Assembly: GCF_025061645.1 (NCBI RefSeq)
Contig: NZ_JANYMP010000010.1
Coordinates: 62,001 to 126,000 of the forward strand
From: Umezawaea endophytica
GTDB taxonomy: Bacteria; Actinomycetota; Actinomycetes; Mycobacteriales; Pseudonocardiaceae
DNA: 64,000 nt
Direction: 5' to 3'
The translations under genes and the position numbers were made by a program. Below the pieces are notes generated by a model. The model worked only from the letters and a program-made list of their open reading frames with translations. It made no database searches and was not told where the DNA came from. Below, in pieces: positions 44,602 through 52,527 of this stretch (position 1 is its first letter; every line of letters begins with the position of its first letter).

Positions 44602-45002
44602 GGGTGCTCGTGGTCGACGACGACGCGGACACCGTCGAGGTGCTCTCCCTCGCCCTCGTCTCCTTCCGCGGGTGGGACGTGCAAGCCGTGACCACGGGCG
44701 CGCGGGCGTTGGAGATCTGCTGGTCGAGCCGGCTCGACGTGGTGCTGCTGGACGTCGAGATGCCCGTTCTGGACGGGCCGGGCGTGCTGGCGGCGCTGCG
44801 GGGGGATCCGCGCACCGCGCTTCTCCCGGTGGTGTTCGTGACCGCGCTGGCCGATCCGGGGCTCACCTCGCGCCTGCACGCGCTGGGCGCCACCGCCGTG
44901 CTGCACAAGCCGTTCGACCCCGTGCGGGTCGGCGACCAGGTGGCGGAGTTCCTGGGCCTACCACCAAGCCCGGTCGACCTCGGGACCCGCCGTGGGCAGT
45001 GA
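44598..45002 (+). CDS. stand-alone receiver-domain response regulator
   Basis: 134 residues, only a receiver domain: acidic pocket VVDDDAD, phosphoacceptor Asp52 in VVLLDVEMP, Thr in VVFVTALAD and Lys in LHKPF. No output domain, so it may relay phosphate or bind a partner protein, as CheY/Spo0F do. GTG start overlapping the stop of the OmpR gene. Its last 45 bases overlap the end of the convergent histidine kinase. Confidence 0.87.
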   Translation: MRVLVVDDDADTVEVLSLALVSFRGWDVQAVTTGARALEICWSSRLDVVLLDVEMPVLDGPGVLAALRGDPRTALLPVVFVTALADPGLTSRLHALGATAVLHKPFDPVRVGDQVAEFLGLPPSPVDLGTRRGQ

Positions 45003-46175
45003 GACCTCGAAAGCGCTGCCCCCGCCGGGAGCGGGCCTGGCCCCGATGCGTCCGCCGTGCGCCTCGACGATCCCTCGGGCGATGGCCAGGCCCAGGCCCG
45101 CCCCGCCGGTTCGGCGTTGACCGGGGACGTCGAACTGCGCGAACGGCTCGAAGATCTCGTCCAACTGCCCCTGGGGAACGCCGGGCCCGCGGTCGCGGAC
45201 CTCGATCCGCGCCCCTGGACCGTCCACAGCGCACGTCACGGTGACCACTTCCCCCTGAGGTGACACACGCACCGCGTTGACCAGCAGGTTCGTCACCACC
45301 TGCACCAGCCGATCGGAGTCGCCCCTGACCGCGGGGAGGCCTTCGCACACCACTGCCACCGGGATCCCCGCGCGTCCCGCGGCGTTCTCGGCCGCGTTGA
45401 CCGCCTGCTCCACGACCTCGGCCAGGCTGACCTCGGCCAGCCGCAGTTGCAGCCTGCCCCGGTGCGCCTGGTGCAGGTCCACCACGTCCTGGGAGAGCCG
45501 GACCAGGCGGTCGGTGTTGCGCGCGGCGATGCTGACGAGCTGGGCGACCTGGGGCGGCAGCTCGCCGAACCGGCCGGAGGTGATCAACTCCAGTGAGGCG
45601 TGGATGGACGTCAGCGGCGCCCGCAGTTCGTGGCCGACCACCGAGACGAAGTCGCGGCGGGCGCGTTCGGTCTCCTGCTCCCACTGGTTCGCCTGCCGCA
45701 CCGAGCACTCCCGCTGGATCCACCCCGCCAGCTCGCGGAGCTGCTCGCGCTGGCGTCCCGTCAGCCGCCGGGGCACCCGGTCCAGGACGCACAGCGTGCC
45801 GATCATGTGCCCGGACGGGGCCGCGATCGGGTGGCCTGCGTAGAAGCGGATGTGCGCTGGTCCGAGCACCGCCGAGGTGTTCGCGAACCGCGGATCGGCG
45901 GTGGCGTCCGGGATCTCGACGTACTGGCCCACCTCGATCGCGTACGAGCAGAACGAGGTGGCTCGCGGCACGGCCCGCGGCGGGACCCCTGACGACGACT
46001 TCGCCCATCGGCGGTCGGTGTCGACGAGGGTCACCTGGGCGATCGGCACCTCGAACAGGTGCCGCGCCAGCCGGGTGATCCGGTCGAACCGGTCCTCCGG
46101 TGGGGTGTCGAGCAGCCGCAGCGCGTGCACCGCCGCCACCCGCTCGACCTCGGCGTCCTGGTCTCCGTTCACCAC
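44958..46175 (-). CDS. GAF-domain sensor histidine kinase
   Basis: 405 residues, soluble. GAF domain about 15-160 (RLLDTPPEDRFDRITRLARHLF; FYAGHPIAAPSGHMIGTLCVLD), HisKA with phosphoacceptor His182 in DFVSVVGHELRAPLTS, and a HATPase with N box VVTNLLVNAVRVSP, G1 DRGPGVP and G2 GGAGLGLAI. The GAF subtype is that of cytosolic light/redox or ligand sensors. Start is one of two tandem GTGs (46175/46172). Its 3' end overlaps the single-receiver gene by 45 bases tail to tail. Likely phosphorylates one or both neighbouring regulators. Confidence 0.88.
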   Translation of the reverse strand: MVNGDQDAEVERVAAVHALRLLDTPPEDRFDRITRLARHLFEVPIAQVTLVDTDRRWAKSSSGVPPRAVPRATSFCSYAIEVGQYVEIPDATADPRFANTSAVLGPAHIRFYAGHPIAAPSGHMIGTLCVLDRVPRRLTGRQREQLRELAGWIQRECSVRQANQWEQETERARRDFVSVVGHELRAPLTSIHASLELITSGRFGELPPQVAQLVSIAARNTDRLVRLSQDVVDLHQAHRGRLQLRLAEVSLAEVVEQAVNAAENAAGRAGIPVAVVCEGLPAVRGDSDRLVQVVTNLLVNAVRVSPQGEVVTVTCAVDGPGARIEVRDRGPGVPQGQLDEIFEPFAQFDVPGQRRTGGAGLGLAIARGIVEAHGGRIGARPAPGGGSAFEVSLPTAGPEVDRAWW

Positions 46176-46566
46176 CCTGACCCACCCGTCCGTGATGAGG
46201 GACCACCACCGATGAGTATCGATTTCCGGGCTGGGTCAATTACTCATTGCCCTTGGCATTCACCCGTTCGGGCAAGTTTTCGGATCTTGGGGCTCTTGTG
46301 GGTGAATTACAACTTTCCCGGTTGGGTGGTAGCTGTGGGTAGTGGTGTGTTCTCGCTCATGTCGACCTGATGTCGAAAAATCGATTGTGGGTGTTACGAG
46401 AATATCCTGGTTTTCAGCTCTGTTTTTCCTCTGGTTTTCCACTGCTCGCATTCATGTTTTTCCCGTGGGTGAGTCTGGTCTTTGAGCCCGTGTACGGTCG
46501 GAATGTGCGACGTGCTTATCACGCTGTTCTTGAAATCACATTTTTATCTGCGAGGGAAGGTTCTTG
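46176..46566. other. 391-bp AT-rich intergenic region upstream of the DUF3494 gene
   Basis: Much less GC-rich than any other part of the window, with many T runs on the plus strand. A 65-codon frame (46370-46567 plus) has AT-rich third positions unlike local genes and is not called. Probably a long promoter/leader for the wall protein at 46567. No clear -35/-10 pair could be fixed. Confidence 0.5.
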
Positions 46567-48021
46567 ATGAACGGCGATCCAGTTCGGACCGGACGATTCG
46601 ACCGCAAGCGGTGGGGTGCCGTCGCCGGGATCGCCACCGCGGCGACGACGCTGGTGGTGATCGGGCTGCTGGCGGGCCAGACGACCGCGCTCGCCGCTGA
46701 GTCGCCAGTGCTGCTCGGCACCGCTCAGAGCTACTCGGTGCTGGGGGGTGTGACGGTCACCAACACCGGCGACACCCTCCTCGGCGGCGACCTCGGCGTC
46801 AGTCCCGGCGACGCCATCACCGGATTCCCGCCGGGCATCGTGGGCGGGGCCACGACCGCGGGCGACGCGGTGGCCGCGCAGGCGCAGTCCGACCTGGTGA
46901 TCGCCTACGACGACGCCGCTGGAAGGGCGCTGACCGCGAGCGTCGCGGACGACCTGGTGGGGCGGACCCTGCCCGGTGGCGTCTACAAGTCGACCGGTCC
47001 GCTGGCGCTGAGCGGAACCCTGACGCTGGACGGCCAGAACGACCCGAACTCGGTCTTCATCTTCCAGATCGCCTCCACCCTGATCACCGCGTCGGCCAGC
47101 GACGTGAACCTGATCAACGGCGCCCAGGCGTGCAACGTCTACTGGCAGGTCGGCAGCTCCGCGACCCTGGGCACCAACTCGACGTTCGTCGGCAGCGTCC
47201 TCGCGCTCAGCTCGATCTCGGTCACGACGGGCGCGGTCGTCGAAGGCCGGGCACTGGCGCGCAACGGCCAGGTCTCCCTCGACACCAACGTCTTCACGGT
47301 TCCGGGCTGCGACCTGACGCCGATCACGACCACCACGACCGACGCGACGACCACGGACTCGACGACGACCACGGAACCGACGACCACCACCACGGATTCG
47401 ACGACCACGGATTCGACGACCACCACCACGGACTCGACCACGACGACCGACGAGTCGACGACCACGACGGACACGTCGACGACGGACGAGACCACCACCA
47501 CGACCGAGCCGACGACGACCACGACGGACACGTCGACGACCGACGAGTCGACCACCACGACCCAACCCACCACCACGACGGACACGACCACCACGGACAC
47601 GTCGACGACGGACACGACCACGACGACCGACGAGTCGACCACGACCACAGCGCCCACCACCACGACCACGGGGTCGTCCACCACCACACCGACGTCGGAG
47701 GCGACCACCACCACACCGACGTCCGGGGCGACCACCTCGGGTGCCACGACCGCGCCCGAGGTGTCGACCGACTCCTCGGGCACGGCGTGGACCGCTTCGG
47801 AAAGCTCCACGACCGAAAGCGCCGCGGCGGGTCGGAATGGAACCGCCGGGGGTGAACGGGTCTGGACCGATGATTCGGGATCGGGCCAATACCCGTCCGG
47901 TCTCGCGAGCACCGGTGTGAGCAGCGGTCTGGGAGCCGTGCTCGCTGTCGGTGTGCTGCTCCTCCTCGGTGGCGCTCTGCTGGTTGTGACCCTCCGTTCA
48001 CGCAGGTCGCGAAAAATGTAG
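46567..48021 (+). CDS. wall-anchored DUF3494 (ice-binding-like) protein with Thr-rich stalk
   Basis: 484 residues, ATG with GAGGGAAGG upstream. An N-terminal export signal (about 15-42) leads to a DUF3494 beta-solenoid domain (about 45-235): VLLGTAQSYSVLGGVTVTNTG, GGDLGVSPGDAITGFPPG, LTLDGQNDPNSVFIFQIAS, CNVYWQVGSSATLG and NSTFVGSVLA. Then comes about 150 residues of Thr-rich TTTTDxST stalk. The C-terminus is a sorting signal: LASTG (446-450), a hydrophobic helix and RSRRSRK. LAxTG is the motif of class E sortases in actinomycetes. The fold is known for ice binding, but many soil homologues are probably adhesins. Confidence 0.88.
   Translation: MNGDPVRTGRFDRKRWGAVAGIATAATTLVVIGLLAGQTTALAAESPVLLGTAQSYSVLGGVTVTNTGDTLLGGDLGVSPGDAITGFPPGIVGGATTAGDAVAAQAQSDLVIAYDDAAGRALTASVADDLVGRTLPGGVYKSTGPLALSGTLTLDGQNDPNSVFIFQIASTLITASASDVNLINGAQACNVYWQVGSSATLGTNSTFVGSVLALSSISVTTGAVVEGRALARNGQVSLDTNVFTVPGCDLTPITTTTTDATTTDSTTTTEPTTTTTDSTTTDSTTTTTDSTTTTDESTTTTDTSTTDETTTTTEPTTTTTDTSTTDESTTTTQPTTTTDTTTTDTSTTDTTTTTDESTTTTAPTTTTTGSSTTTPTSEATTTTPTSGATTSGATTAPEVSTDSSGTAWTASESSTTESAAAGRNGTAGGERVWTDDSGSGQYPSGLASTGVSSGLGAVLAVGVLLLLGGALLVVTLRSRRSRKM
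47329..47700 (+). repeat. Thr/Ser/Asp codon repeat tract (ACGACCACC type)
   Basis: Low-complexity DNA of ACG/ACC/GAC/TCG codons encoding the stalk of the wall protein. Units such as ACGACCACGGACTCGACG recur with small changes. Length is likely to vary between strains by slippage. Confidence 0.8.
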
Positions 48022-48126
48022 AGGTCCCGGCCCGAAGGTCAAGGTGAGGAACGCGGAAAAACCGGTCACGGTCGCACCACGAGGAAATCGCTGTTGCGCC
48101 CCGTCAGCAGCGCGTGACCGCCGCCC

Positions 48127-49614
48127 TCACCCCTTCGAGCGCATGACGACCAGGTCGCCGTGGCCGCCGTAGCCCAGGACGGGTTCGGCGTACTGGGTGC
48201 CGTCGAAGGTGATCAGCCACCAGTCGCGGCCGACGGGCAGCAGGACCGGGTGCGGGATGTTGGTGCCGTACGGGGCGTCCAGGGTGCCGAGCTTGCGCAT
48301 CGCGAGGTCGTACACGGGGTACTCGCGGGCGTCGCCGTCGCTGGCGAACACGTACCACCGGCTGCCCACGCGCTGGATGATCGGGCCCTCGGTCTGGTCG
48401 ACGGTCGTGTCGGCACCGACCAGTCCGAGCGAGTCGGCGTAGTCGGCACCGGGCGGGCCCACCGCCAGCGCCGGGTGGAAGACGAACGCGGGCTGCTGGG
48501 CCTCGCTCTCCACGAACGCCAGCCGCCACCGGCCGTCGACGCGGGTCAGCGAGGGGTCCCAGGAGCTGACCGAGGTGGGCAGCGGGAGGCGTTCGGTGGG
48601 CAGGACGTGGACGCCCGACAGGACGTCCGCCGTCGTGGTGACGTGGCGGACGTGCACGCCGCGGAAGGCGAAGTCGCCCCACGAGCTCATGAGCAGGATG
48701 AACCGGCGGGTGCGGTCGTCGTAGACGATCTGGCCCGCGTGGTCGCCCACCACCACGCCGTCACGGGCGAAGAACAGCACCGCGACCTGCTCCAGCCTGG
48801 TCGGGTCGGCCAGGTCGAGCGTCCACACCGCCCAGTGCGCCTGCTGGAAGAACCCCAGCCCGGCGTTGGTCATCGTCAGGTACAGCTTGCCGTCGCGGAT
48901 GAACGGCCTGCCGTCGGCGTGCTGCACCACGTGCGGGTCGCGCACGCCCGCCTGGCCGAAGTACCCGGCCCGCACCCGGCCGAGGCGCACCGAGCCCGAG
49001 CCGCGTCCGCCGTAGGCGTAGTCGAGCTTGCCGAGCACGGCGGGCACGCGCAGGTCGAGCAGCGCGCGGACGCGGTCCCGTTCGGTCAGCACCGGCTGCC
49101 ACGCCGTGCCCGTGCCGGTGGTGTCGACCAGGACGGTCACCGCGTTCTCGTTGACCACCAGGGCCAGCCGGAACGCCCCGGCCACCCGCACCTCGGCGGT
49201 CTTGACCACGGTGGTCGTGCCGTTGGTGGTCACCTCGATGGTGGCCCGGCCCGCCGACGGGTCGACCGTGCCGAGCACCGACGTGCCGCCGCCCGCCAAG
49301 CCCGCGACCACGGCGCCGGGGCCGTCGACGCCCAGCACCTCGACCAGCACGGAACCGAACGGCGCCTTCGGTCGCACACCGGTGGTGACCAGCGTGTCCA
49401 GGGTGCCGATCGCGCTGTCGTACTGGGTGAACCGCGGCGCGACCAGGTCGAACGGCCGGAACTTGTGGGTGACCTCGAAGTGCAGGTCGAACGGCGTCCG
49501 GACCGGTTGCGCCGCGGCCGCCGGGGCGGTCAGCAGGCCGGGCAGCGCCACCGCGCACCCCGCCGCCCCCATCCCGCGCAGCAGGCTGCGGCGATCGATT
49601 CCACCTTCTGTCAC
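48127..49614 (-). CDS. Tat-exported beta-propeller protein, glycosidase-like
   Basis: 495 residues. GTG at 49614 with GAGGGAGGG upstream. Twin-arginine signal DRRSLLRGMGAAG followed by an Ala-rich h-region ending APAAAAQ. Residues about 40-190 form a beta-sandwich-like region; the rest looks like a five-bladed propeller related to GH32/43/68 or GH130-type enzymes (PHVVQHADGRPFIRDGKLYL, SSWDPSLTRVDGRWRLAFVE, TEGPIIQRVGSRWYVFASD). Several aspartates lie at blade ends, but a catalytic set could not be assigned. The divergent DeoR gene may control it. Confidence 0.65.
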   Translation of the reverse strand: MTEGGIDRRSLLRGMGAAGCAVALPGLLTAPAAAAQPVRTPFDLHFEVTHKFRPFDLVAPRFTQYDSAIGTLDTLVTTGVRPKAPFGSVLVEVLGVDGPGAVVAGLAGGGTSVLGTVDPSAGRATIEVTTNGTTTVVKTAEVRVAGAFRLALVVNENAVTVLVDTTGTGTAWQPVLTERDRVRALLDLRVPAVLGKLDYAYGGRGSGSVRLGRVRAGYFGQAGVRDPHVVQHADGRPFIRDGKLYLTMTNAGLGFFQQAHWAVWTLDLADPTRLEQVAVLFFARDGVVVGDHAGQIVYDDRTRRFILLMSSWGDFAFRGVHVRHVTTTADVLSGVHVLPTERLPLPTSVSSWDPSLTRVDGRWRLAFVESEAQQPAFVFHPALAVGPPGADYADSLGLVGADTTVDQTEGPIIQRVGSRWYVFASDGDAREYPVYDLAMRKLGTLDAPYGTNIPHPVLLPVGRDWWLITFDGTQYAEPVLGYGGHGDLVVMRSKG

Positions 49615-49750
49615 GTGCCCTCCCTCGTCCGCGGTCGGCCCACGAGATGTACCCGCAGACGGTCGGCCCGCACCAGGGATTGATCGGAAGTGGCGCTCGA
49701 TCCGCTCCGGAACGGTCAACTCCGGTCGACAACGGCCTAGCCTGGGTGTC

Positions 49751-50524
49751 GTGTTCGCCGCCGAACGTCGCCAGGTGATCCTCGAACTGGTCCGCACGAA
49801 CGGGGCCGTCTCGCTGCGCGAGCTGGCCAGGATCGTCGGGGCCAGCGAGGTGACCGTCCGCCGCGACCTGCGGTTCCTCGACACCGACGGCCTGCTCGTG
49901 CGCAGACGTGGTGGCGCGGTCGCCACCGACGGCCCTGCCTACGAACCCAGCCACTCGGAGAAGACCGGCGTGGCGAGCGCGGCGAAGGCGGCCATCGCCG
50001 ACCTGGCGGCCGACCTCGTGTCGCCGGGGGACGCGATCGTGGTGGGGGCGGGCACCACCACCCAGGCACTGGCGCGCCGCCTCGCCCGCGTGCCGCGGCT
50101 GACGGTCGTGACCAACTCGCTCCTGGTGGCCCAGGCGCTCGCGAGGAGCACCGGCATCGAGGTGATCCTGCCCGGCGGCGTCCTCCGGGGAACGATCTTC
50201 GCCCTCGTCGGCAGCACCACCGAGCAGGGCATCAGCGGCCTCCGCGTGCAGCGCGCGTTCCTGTCCGGCAACGGCCTCTCGGCGGGTCACGGCCTGTCCA
50301 CGCCGAACACCGCGGTCGCGGGCGTCGACCGCGCCATGGCCGCCATCGCCGACGACGTGGCCGTGCTGGCGGACCACACCAAGATCGGCGTCGACACGAT
50401 GGTCCAGACCGTTGCACCGGGCCGCATCGCGCACGTCGTCACGGACAGCCGCGCCCCGGTGGAGGAACTCGACCGGCTGCGGACGGCCGGGGTCACCGTG
50501 CACGTGGCGGAAGCGTCCACCTGA
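49751..50524 (+). CDS. DeoR family transcriptional regulator
   Basis: 257 residues. DeoR-type HTH (ERRQVILELVRTNGAVSLRE; GASEVTVRRDLRFLD) and a DeoRC sugar-phosphate domain (DAIVVGAGTTTQALARRL; VVTNSLLVAQAL; AVLADHTKIG). GTG start at 49751 with TAGCCT about 13 bases upstream, which would make the transcript leaderless or nearly so. Divergent from the Tat beta-propeller gene. Probably senses a phosphorylated sugar. Confidence 0.88.
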   Translation: MFAAERRQVILELVRTNGAVSLRELARIVGASEVTVRRDLRFLDTDGLLVRRRGGAVATDGPAYEPSHSEKTGVASAAKAAIADLAADLVSPGDAIVVGAGTTTQALARRLARVPRLTVVTNSLLVAQALARSTGIEVILPGGVLRGTIFALVGSTTEQGISGLRVQRAFLSGNGLSAGHGLSTPNTAVAGVDRAMAAIADDVAVLADHTKIGVDTMVQTVAPGRIAHVVTDSRAPVEELDRLRTAGVTVHVAEAST

Positions 50525-50648
50525 AGTTGCATTGTGCTGTTCGTCACATTCGTTCGCGGTGTCCGGATCCACTACTGTTCGCCCTTGCCCGCACAGGGCG
50601 GGAGCCTCGGGGGGAGGCACTTCCGGGGTGGATCTTTTGGGGGGAACC

Positions 50649-51263
50649 GTGAAGATCGCTGTTGTGGTGGCCGCTGTGGCCATGGCCGTCGTCGGTGCGT
50701 CGGCACCTGCCGCCGCCGCGAGCGGCCAGCAGGAAGACCGCCTGGTGTTGAAGTCCTTCAGGGTCATGTCCGAGCAGGCCCCGGTGGGCGGCGACGTGAG
50801 GTTCAGGGCCACGTACACCAGCGAGCAGCAGGCGGAGTTCCTGTGCGAGACCGATTTCGGTGACGGCCAGGTGAGCGACGGTCCGTGCGACAACATCCGG
50901 CACCCGTACGCCCAGCCCGGCACGTACCAGATCACCCAGACCGGCCGCACGACCACCGGCGTGGTCGCCGTGTCCACCGGTTCGATCGTCGTCGTCCCCG
51001 ACCAGGGCCCGATCTCGATCACCGCGACCGCCACGCTGACCGCCCCGCGAACCATCCTGGTGCACAGCGACCCGGCGAGCGGCTACGACCTGACGAGGAT
51101 GCGCGTCTTCTGGGGCAACGGCTCCTACACCTCAGGCTACTACCCGTCGATGCGGGACATCGACTGGGTGTACGCCGAACCCGGCACGTACGTGATCAAG
51201 GCCGAGGTCTTCGACTCCTCCGGCGCCTCCGCGGCCACGAACCTGACGGTCGAGGTCGCCTGA
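50649..51263 (+). CDS. secreted PKD-like domain protein
   Basis: 204 residues. GTG start with GGGGGGAACC upstream; signal peptide about 1-28 (VVVAAVAMAVVGASAPAAAA). Two Ig-like/PKD-like beta sandwiches: the first ends DNIRHPYAQPGTYQITQTG, the second DWVYAEPGTYVIKAEVFDSS. The YxxPGTYxI pattern is diagnostic of PKD domains. One Cys pair in the first domain (CETDFGDGQVSDGPC). No catalytic domain, so a structural or binding role is likely. Confidence 0.72.
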   Translation: MKIAVVVAAVAMAVVGASAPAAAASGQQEDRLVLKSFRVMSEQAPVGGDVRFRATYTSEQQAEFLCETDFGDGQVSDGPCDNIRHPYAQPGTYQITQTGRTTTGVVAVSTGSIVVVPDQGPISITATATLTAPRTILVHSDPASGYDLTRMRVFWGNGSYTSGYYPSMRDIDWVYAEPGTYVIKAEVFDSSGASAATNLTVEVA

Positions 51264-51268
51264 TCGCC

Positions 51269-51306
51269 GCCCGGCGAGGGGGACGACAGCGTTCCCCTCG
51301 CCGGGC
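51269..51306. terminator. 13-bp stem bidirectional terminator
   Basis: Arms 51269-51281 and 51294-51306 are perfectly complementary with a 12-base loop, between the PKD gene stop and the end of the opposing STAND gene. Confidence 0.8.
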
Positions 51307-51312
51307 CCGGTT

Positions 51313-52527
51313 TCAGCGCCAGTCGTGCGCGTAGCGGTGGAGTTCCAGGTAGGACCGGGAGTGGTCGAACTCCAGGAACAGCCTCGTGACCTCCGGCCGG
51401 GTGAGGTGGTGCAGGTTGGTCTCGCGGACGAGCGGGTGCAGTGTCAGGGCGTGGGACTGGAGCACCCGGTCCTCGAAGCAGTCGACCAGACCGAAGTCGG
51501 CGAGCAGGTGGAGCAGTTCGAGCAGTTCCTCCGGCGTCAGGTCGCCGAACGCGGCGATCGGCCGCATCTCCCGGACGTCGAGGATCCCGTAGGGCACCGG
51601 CGCCTGGGCGAAGCAGGCGAGGAAGCGCATCAGCGACCTGGCCCTGGGAAAGCCCTGTCGGGCGAGGAGGTCGAGCGACAGCTCCCACGTGCGCGTCACG
51701 ATCCCGTTCTCCGCGCGCGGTTGTCGATCGCCAGGGGGTAATCGGTCGATCGTGGTGGCGAACTGCTGCTCCAGTGCCGATCCGTAGCAGGGGAAGGTGC
51801 GCGGCACGGTGGTGCCGGGAACGCTCGGGGCGTGGGCCGAGTACGCCAGGTAGGTCCCGGCGATGTGCAACGCCAGCGGCAGACCGCCGAGCTGCGCCGA
51901 CAGCCTCCGCGCGTCCGCCTCGGTTCCCGCCCCGTCGCCCGTCAGGTCCAGCAGCGCCTTGCCGCCGGACACCGCGTCGAGCGATTCGACCCGGTGGAGC
52001 CACGAGAAGTCACCCCAGGCGAAGCGGTTCCCGTCACGACTGGTCACGACCACCGTTCCCCGGCCGCCGGGCGGGGGCCGCAACCACCCCGTCCCGTCGC
52101 ACAGCCGCTGGTCGGGGTCCGCCAGCGACTGGGGCTCGTTCGCGTCGTCGATGAGCAGGATCCACCGCCGCCCGCTCCGGCGCAGGTGCCGCCACAGCAG
52201 GTCCGGCGCGGACGCCCGCCCGGACCACGCGTGGTCGATCTCCGCCGTCGGTATTCCCAGTCGGAGCGCCACCTCGCGCATCCCGGCGTTCAGCCTGGTC
52301 CTGTCGGACGCGGAGATCCACCAGACCTGCGTTCCCCGCGCCGACGCCAACCGCGCGGCTTCGAGCGCCAGCGTCGTCTTCCCGAAACCCCCGCCACCGT
52401 GGAGGACCAGTACCCGTCCGCACGGGTCCGCGATCTCCCGTTCGAGCAGGGCGACGAACTCGTCCCGGCTGCGGACCTTTTTGTGCCGGTGCTTGGCCGT
52501 GTCGTGGGTGGCACCCGGAGGCCTCAG
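51313..52527 (-). CDS. short STAND ATPase without a normal start codon (possible remnant)
   Basis: About 404 residues if read from a CTG at 52527. ATPase motifs are intact: VRSRDEFVALLEREI, P-loop LVLHGGGGFGKTTLALEAAR, WILLIDDANEP, GTVVVTSRDGNRFAWG and QLGGLPLALHIAGTYL, then a winged helix ending LTLHPLVRETNLHH. It resembles the ATPase at 40323 but lacks its first 60 residues and all TPRs. No in-frame ATG, GTG or TTG lies between the ABC-F reading frame and the P-loop; the frame is open to 52752 but only through ABC-F sequence with unlike codons. Either CTG overlaps the ABC-F stop (CTGA) as start, or the gene is decayed. Confidence 0.55.
   Translation of the reverse strand: MRPPGATHDTAKHRHKKVRSRDEFVALLEREIADPCGRVLVLHGGGGFGKTTLALEAARLASARGTQVWWISASDRTRLNAGMREVALRLGIPTAEIDHAWSGRASAPDLLWRHLRRSGRRWILLIDDANEPQSLADPDQRLCDGTGWLRPPPGGRGTVVVTSRDGNRFAWGDFSWLHRVESLDAVSGGKALLDLTGDGAGTEADARRLSAQLGGLPLALHIAGTYLAYSAHAPSVPGTTVPRTFPCYGSALEQQFATTIDRLPPGDRQPRAENGIVTRTWELSLDLLARQGFPRARSLMRFLACFAQAPVPYGILDVREMRPIAAFGDLTPEELLELLHLLADFGLVDCFEDRVLQSHALTLHPLVRETNLHHLTRPEVTRLFLEFDHSRSYLELHRYAHDWR

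Noticed and set aside
46370-46567. 65-codon membrane-like small ORF
   Set aside because: AT-rich third positions and no ribosome site; it looks like leader DNA.
47329-47700. Possible CRISPR or minisatellite array
   Set aside because: The repeats are in-frame Thr/Ser/Asp codons of a stalk; there are no spacers.
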